17,854 nt of DNA, taken from an uncultured Clostridia bacterium (GTDB taxonomy: Bacteria > Bacillota_A > Clostridia > Oscillospirales > Oscillospiraceae). Below the pieces are notes generated by a model. It saw only the letters and a list, made by a program, of their open reading frames with translations. It was not told the origin of the DNA and did no database searches. Where the stretch lies: the NCBI GenBank assembly GCA_947167435.1, contig CAMVIC010000005.1, forward strand, positions 1 to 17,854, read 5' to 3'. The translations under genes and the position numbers were made by a program. Shown in pieces: positions 14,682 through 17,854 of the stretch. The first letter of the stretch is position 1; every line of letters begins with the position of its first letter.

Positions 14682-16931
14682 ATGTCTGCCCTGGTGGCAA
14701 AGATCGCGGTGTCTGCCGCAACCTATTTTATCGACCGCCCCTATGATTACGGCATCCCGGATGAGCTTCGGGACAAAGCCGTGCCCGGCGCACGGGTCTA
14801 CGTCCCCTTTGGCAAGGGAAACCGGCGCAGCGAGGGCATCATACTGGCGGTCACCGACCACAGCGAGTATGAAAAGCTGAAAAGCATCCTGGCGGTGCTG
14901 GACGATACGCCCGTCCTGTCACAGGAACAGATCCATCTGGCGCTGTTCATGCGGGAGCGCTGCTTCTGTACCGTGTATGACGCGGTGAAGACCATCCTGC
15001 CCGCAGGGCTGTGGTTTGACGAGGAGGGCCGTCAACGGGTCCGGGACAAAACGGTGGAGATGGTACGCCTTGCCGTATCCGGTGAGGATGCCGCGGCCAT
15101 TGCGGACAGCAAGCGCCGCCGCTCGCCGCAGCAGGCAAACCTTCTGGACCTGCTTTGCAGCTTTCCGGCCCTGCCCAGCAGGGATCTTCTGCAGCACAGC
15201 GGCGCGTCCCGTCAGTCGCTGAAAGCACTGGCAGAGGCGGAGCTGGTAGAGCTCTATCCGCGGGAGGTGTTCCGTCGGCCGGAGGTGTTTACGGGAGAGA
15301 CGGAGCCGCTGCCGGTCCTGAACGCTGAGCAGCAGCGGGCCTTCGAGGGCCTGCGGGAGATGGCTCAGCGGGATAAGGCGGAGGCTGCGCTGCTGTTCGG
15401 CGTCACCGGAAGCGGAAAGACCAGCGTCTACATCCACCTGATCCATGAGCAGCTGGAGCGTGGGAAAAGCGCCATTTTGCTGGTGCCGGAGATTGCCCTT
15501 ACACCGCAGATGCTGCACACCTTTTCCTCCCATTTTGCCGATCAGGTGGCGGTGCTCCACAGCAGCCTGTCCACCGGAGAGCGGTATGACGAGTGGAAGC
15601 GGGTTCGCAGCGGGAAGGCTCATCTGGTTATCGGCACCCGGAGCGCGGTGTTTGCGCCGGTCCGGGATCTGGGCCTGCTCATTATTGACGAAGAGCAGGA
15701 GGAGACCTATAAATCCGAGAACGCGCCGCGCTATCACGCCAGGGATATTGCGAAGTATCGCTGCGCGAAGGCGGGTGCGCTGCTGCTTTTGGGCTCCGCC
15801 ACGCCGGATGTGGTCAGCCGGTATCAGGCGCAGATCGGCAGATATGCCTTTTTCCGGCTGGACAGCCGCTATAACGAGCACAGCCTGCCGGAGGTCCGGA
15901 TCGTGGATATGAAGCGGGAGCTCAGGCGGGGAAACGGCGGAAGCATCAGCTCCGTGCTCCGTGAAGAGCTTCAGGAGAATCTGGACAGGGGCGAGCAGAG
16001 CATCCTGTTCATCAACCGCCGCGGCGCCAATAAGCTGGTCAACTGCGGTGAGTGCGGCTATACCTTCAAGTGTCCGCGATGCAGCGTCTCGCTGACCTAC
16101 CACAGTGCCAACCGTCGTCTTATGTGCCATTACTGCGGCTTTTCCCGCCGCCTGGAAGAGCGCTGCCCGGACTGCGGCGGTATGCTGAACTTCGTCGGGG
16201 CAGGCACGCAGCTGGTGGAGGAGGAACTGCACGAGATCTTTCCGGGCACGCCGGTTATGCGCATGGATACCGACACCGTGGCCCCGGCAGGCTCTCACGA
16301 GAAGCTTTTTGAACGGTTTCAACAGGAAAATGTCCCCATCATGGTGGGCACGCAGATGGTCACCAAGGGGCTGAATTTTGAAAACGTAACCCTGGTCGGG
16401 GTGCTGTCCGCAGACCAGAGTCTGTATGCCGGCGATTACCGGGCCGGGGAGCGGACATTCTCCCTGATCACACAGGTTGTGGGCCGCAGCGGGCGGGGCG
16501 AAAAGCCGGGCAGGGCGATCATCCAGACCTATACGCCTGAGAATGAGACCATCCTTCAGGCGGCACGGCAGGACTATGAGGCCTTTTATGCCTCAGAGCT
16601 GAGCCTGCGGCAGCTGCAGAACGCGCCGCCCTTCCGGGATCTGCTGGCGGTTACCGCCTCCGGACAGGATGAGGCTGTAGTGGTCCGTGCCTGCCAGTTT
16701 GTCCGACAGAGCCTGGAGAAAAGCCTCCCATCGGAAGCGCAGGCGACTCTGCTGGGGCCGACGCCGCTTGCGGTGGTAAAGGTGAACAACCGCTACCGCT
16801 ACCGGGTGAATATCAGCTGTATCAGCTCCGCTGAGCTTCGCAGCGTGATTGCCCGGACGGTGATTGCCTGCAGCACGGACAAGCGCTTCAAGGGCGTGTC
16901 CGTCTTTGCGGACAGCGAACCGATAGATTGA
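14682..16931 (+). CDS. priA: Primosomal replication-restart helicase PriA
   Basis: PriA recognises stalled forks and D-loops and reloads the replicative helicase. The 749-residue protein has an N-terminal DNA-binding region, Walker A GVTGSGKTS (240-248), the DEEQ box (336-339), and eight zinc-binding cysteines in CxxC pairs (455/458, 464/467, 482/485, 495/498). The late helicase motif TQVVGRSGRG is present. The start is ATG 14682, with AAGGTGG seven bases before it; the frame also opens at ATG 14661, which adds MQQGGGP and lacks a ribosome site. It follows rpoZ after 29 bases; the coaBC gene often found between them is absent. Confidence 0.96.
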   Translation: MSALVAKIAVSAATYFIDRPYDYGIPDELRDKAVPGARVYVPFGKGNRRSEGIILAVTDHSEYEKLKSILAVLDDTPVLSQEQIHLALFMRERCFCTVYDAVKTILPAGLWFDEEGRQRVRDKTVEMVRLAVSGEDAAAIADSKRRRSPQQANLLDLLCSFPALPSRDLLQHSGASRQSLKALAEAELVELYPREVFRRPEVFTGETEPLPVLNAEQQRAFEGLREMAQRDKAEAALLFGVTGSGKTSVYIHLIHEQLERGKSAILLVPEIALTPQMLHTFSSHFADQVAVLHSSLSTGERYDEWKRVRSGKAHLVIGTRSAVFAPVRDLGLLIIDEEQEETYKSENAPRYHARDIAKYRCAKAGALLLLGSATPDVVSRYQAQIGRYAFFRLDSRYNEHSLPEVRIVDMKRELRRGNGGSISSVLREELQENLDRGEQSILFINRRGANKLVNCGECGYTFKCPRCSVSLTYHSANRRLMCHYCGFSRRLEERCPDCGGMLNFVGAGTQLVEEELHEIFPGTPVMRMDTDTVAPAGSHEKLFERFQQENVPIMVGTQMVTKGLNFENVTLVGVLSADQSLYAGDYRAGERTFSLITQVVGRSGRGEKPGRAIIQTYTPENETILQAARQDYEAFYASELSLRQLQNAPPFRDLLAVTASGQDEAVVVRACQFVRQSLEKSLPSEAQATLLGPTPLAVVKVNNRYRYRVNISCISSAELRSVIARTVIACSTDKRFKGVSVFADSEPID

Positions 16932-16951
16932 ATTGGGAGAGATACGAGAGT

Positions 16952-17449
16952 ATGGCACTTCGGAATATTCTGACACAGGAGGAACCGCGCCTGTACAAAA
17001 AATGCAGACCGGTGACCGAATTCAACGAGCGGCTGCATCAGCTGCTGGACGACATGGCGGAGACCCTGGCCGCGTCCAACGGCGTTGGGCTGGCGGCACC
17101 CCAGGTGGGCGTTCTGCGCCGGGCGGTGCTGGTGCTGGAGACCAACGTGGCCGAGGACGAGGACGAATACGTGATCGAGCTGATCAATCCCGAGATCCTG
17201 GAGACCTCCGGCGAGCAGGAGGGCCCGGAGGGCTGCCTGAGCGTACCGGGAGAATACGGTCTGGTCAAACGCCCCATGCACGTGAAGCTGCGTGCCCAGG
17301 ACCGGGACGGCAACTGGTTTGAGGTGGAGGGCGAAGGCCTGACGGCCAGATGCTTCTGCCATGAGCTGGACCATCTGGACGGAAGTGTCTTTACCTCTAA
17401 GTGCGAGCGGATGCTCAACGAGGAGGAACTGCAGAACGGAGAATACTGA
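16952..17449 (+). CDS. def: Peptide deformylase
   Basis: Def removes the N-formyl group from new proteins. All three metal-site motifs are present: GVGLAAPQVG (44-53), EGCLS (93-97) with Cys95, and HELDH (137-141) with His137, Glu138 and His141. The length is 165 residues. The start is MALRNIL at 16952, with GGGAGAG upstream; a TTG at 16928 would overlap the priA stop and add eight residues without support. It directly precedes fmt, the enzyme that adds the same formyl group to initiator tRNA. Confidence 0.96.
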   Translation: MALRNILTQEEPRLYKKCRPVTEFNERLHQLLDDMAETLAASNGVGLAAPQVGVLRRAVLVLETNVAEDEDEYVIELINPEILETSGEQEGPEGCLSVPGEYGLVKRPMHVKLRAQDRDGNWFEVEGEGLTARCFCHELDHLDGSVFTSKCERMLNEEELQNGEY

Positions 17450-17453
17450 GAAT

Positions 17454-17854
17454 ATGCGCATTGTGTTTATGGGGACGCCGGACTTTGCGGCGGCATCCCT
17501 GCAGAAGCTGCTGGCTGAGGACTTTCAGGTGGTCGGCGTCTTTACCCAGCCGGATAAGCCCAAGGGCCGGGGGATGGAGCTGAGCTTCTCCCCGGTGAAG
17601 GAGCTGGCACTGCAGGCGGGTATTCCGGTTTTCCAGCCGGAAAAGATGCGGGACGGCACCGCCCTGCAGCAGATTCAGACCCTGAAGCCGGACATCCTGG
17701 TGGTGGTGGCCTACGGCAGAATCCTGCCGGACGAGATTCTGGCGGCAGCGCCCCTGGGCGCTGTCAACGTTCACGGCTCGCTGCTGCCCCGCTACCGGGG
17801 CGCGGCGCCCATCCAGTGGGCAGTACTGAACGGCGACCGGGTAACCGGTGTGAC
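17454..17854 (+). CDS. fmt: Methionyl-tRNA formyltransferase, N-terminal part (cut by window end)
   Basis: Fmt formylates methionyl-initiator tRNA using 10-formyl-tetrahydrofolate. The visible 133 residues begin MRIVFMGTPDFA and include the loop TQPDKPKGRG (31-40), AYGRILP and the catalytic region VNVHGSLLPRYRGAAPIQWA (104-123) with Asn105 and His107. The C-terminal tRNA-binding domain is beyond the window. It begins five bases after the def stop, a conserved pairing. Confidence 0.96.
   Translation, partial: MRIVFMGTPDFAAASLQKLLAEDFQVVGVFTQPDKPKGRGMELSFSPVKELALQAGIPVFQPEKMRDGTALQQIQTLKPDILVVVAYGRILPDEILAAAPLGAVNVHGSLLPRYRGAAPIQWAVLNGDRVTGV

Noticed and set aside
14919..16322. Long minus-strand open frame (467 codons) across priA
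   Set aside because: Entirely antisense to a well-conserved priA, with no recognisable motif.
1..17854. CRISPR arrays, tRNA or rRNA genes
   Set aside because: No regularly spaced repeats, cloverleaf-like segments or rRNA-like stretches were noticed on either strand.

Overview
The window reads as chromosomal DNA of a moderately GC-rich member of the Bacillota, most likely a Clostridia of the Oscillospiraceae/Ruminococcaceae kind. The evidence is the block yicC-remA-gmk-rpoZ-priA-def-fmt, the cdaA-cdaR pair, a SpoIID/LytB-domain gene directly upstream of queA, AGGAGG-type ribosome sites and sigma-A-like promoters. Genus is a guess from gene content. No tRNA, rRNA or CRISPR array was seen.

Layout. 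(1) 1-1697, minus strand: an RlmCD/RumA-type 23S rRNA uracil methyltransferase followed by the start of a small membrane protein. (2) 1817-3018, plus: an HD-domain hydrolase and a Sfp/AcpS-type phosphopantetheinyl transferase, overlapping by one base and divergent from the methyltransferase. (3) 3115-5639, plus: a secreted SpoIID/LytB-domain protein and queA, overlapping by four bases, driven by a near-consensus promoter embedded in the preceding terminator hairpin. (4) 5640-6417: a scar of mobile DNA with small gene fragments and the left end of an IS110-family element on the minus strand. The transposase is cut after about 52 residues, but the non-coding left end looks complete and folds like an IS110 bridge RNA. 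(5) 6418-9943, plus: VanZ-like membrane protein, ComF, an MreB/Mbl-type actin, IspD and IspF, tightly packed. (6) 9944-10145: hairpins and a promoter. (7) 10146-17854, plus: cdaA, cdaR, an RseC-like protein, yicC, remA, gmk, rpoZ, priA, def and fmt (cut by the window edge), a compact housekeeping run covering c-di-AMP synthesis, RNA metabolism, nucleotide supply, RNA polymerase omega, replication restart and formyl-methionine handling.

The most interesting element is the IS110 left end. On the minus strand it shows a 5' stem-loop, a long basal stem enclosing an internal loop, and a second structured loop, in the order described for IS110 bridge RNAs. The first loop carries an 11-base exact copy of the DNA just outside the element, where a left target guide should sit. 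A segment of the second loop is complementary to the element's own first bases. Both matches overlap on a CT dinucleotide, which would be the core. The implied target is the Shine-Dalgarno region of the VanZ-like gene. All of this was read by eye and needs folding and homology searches.
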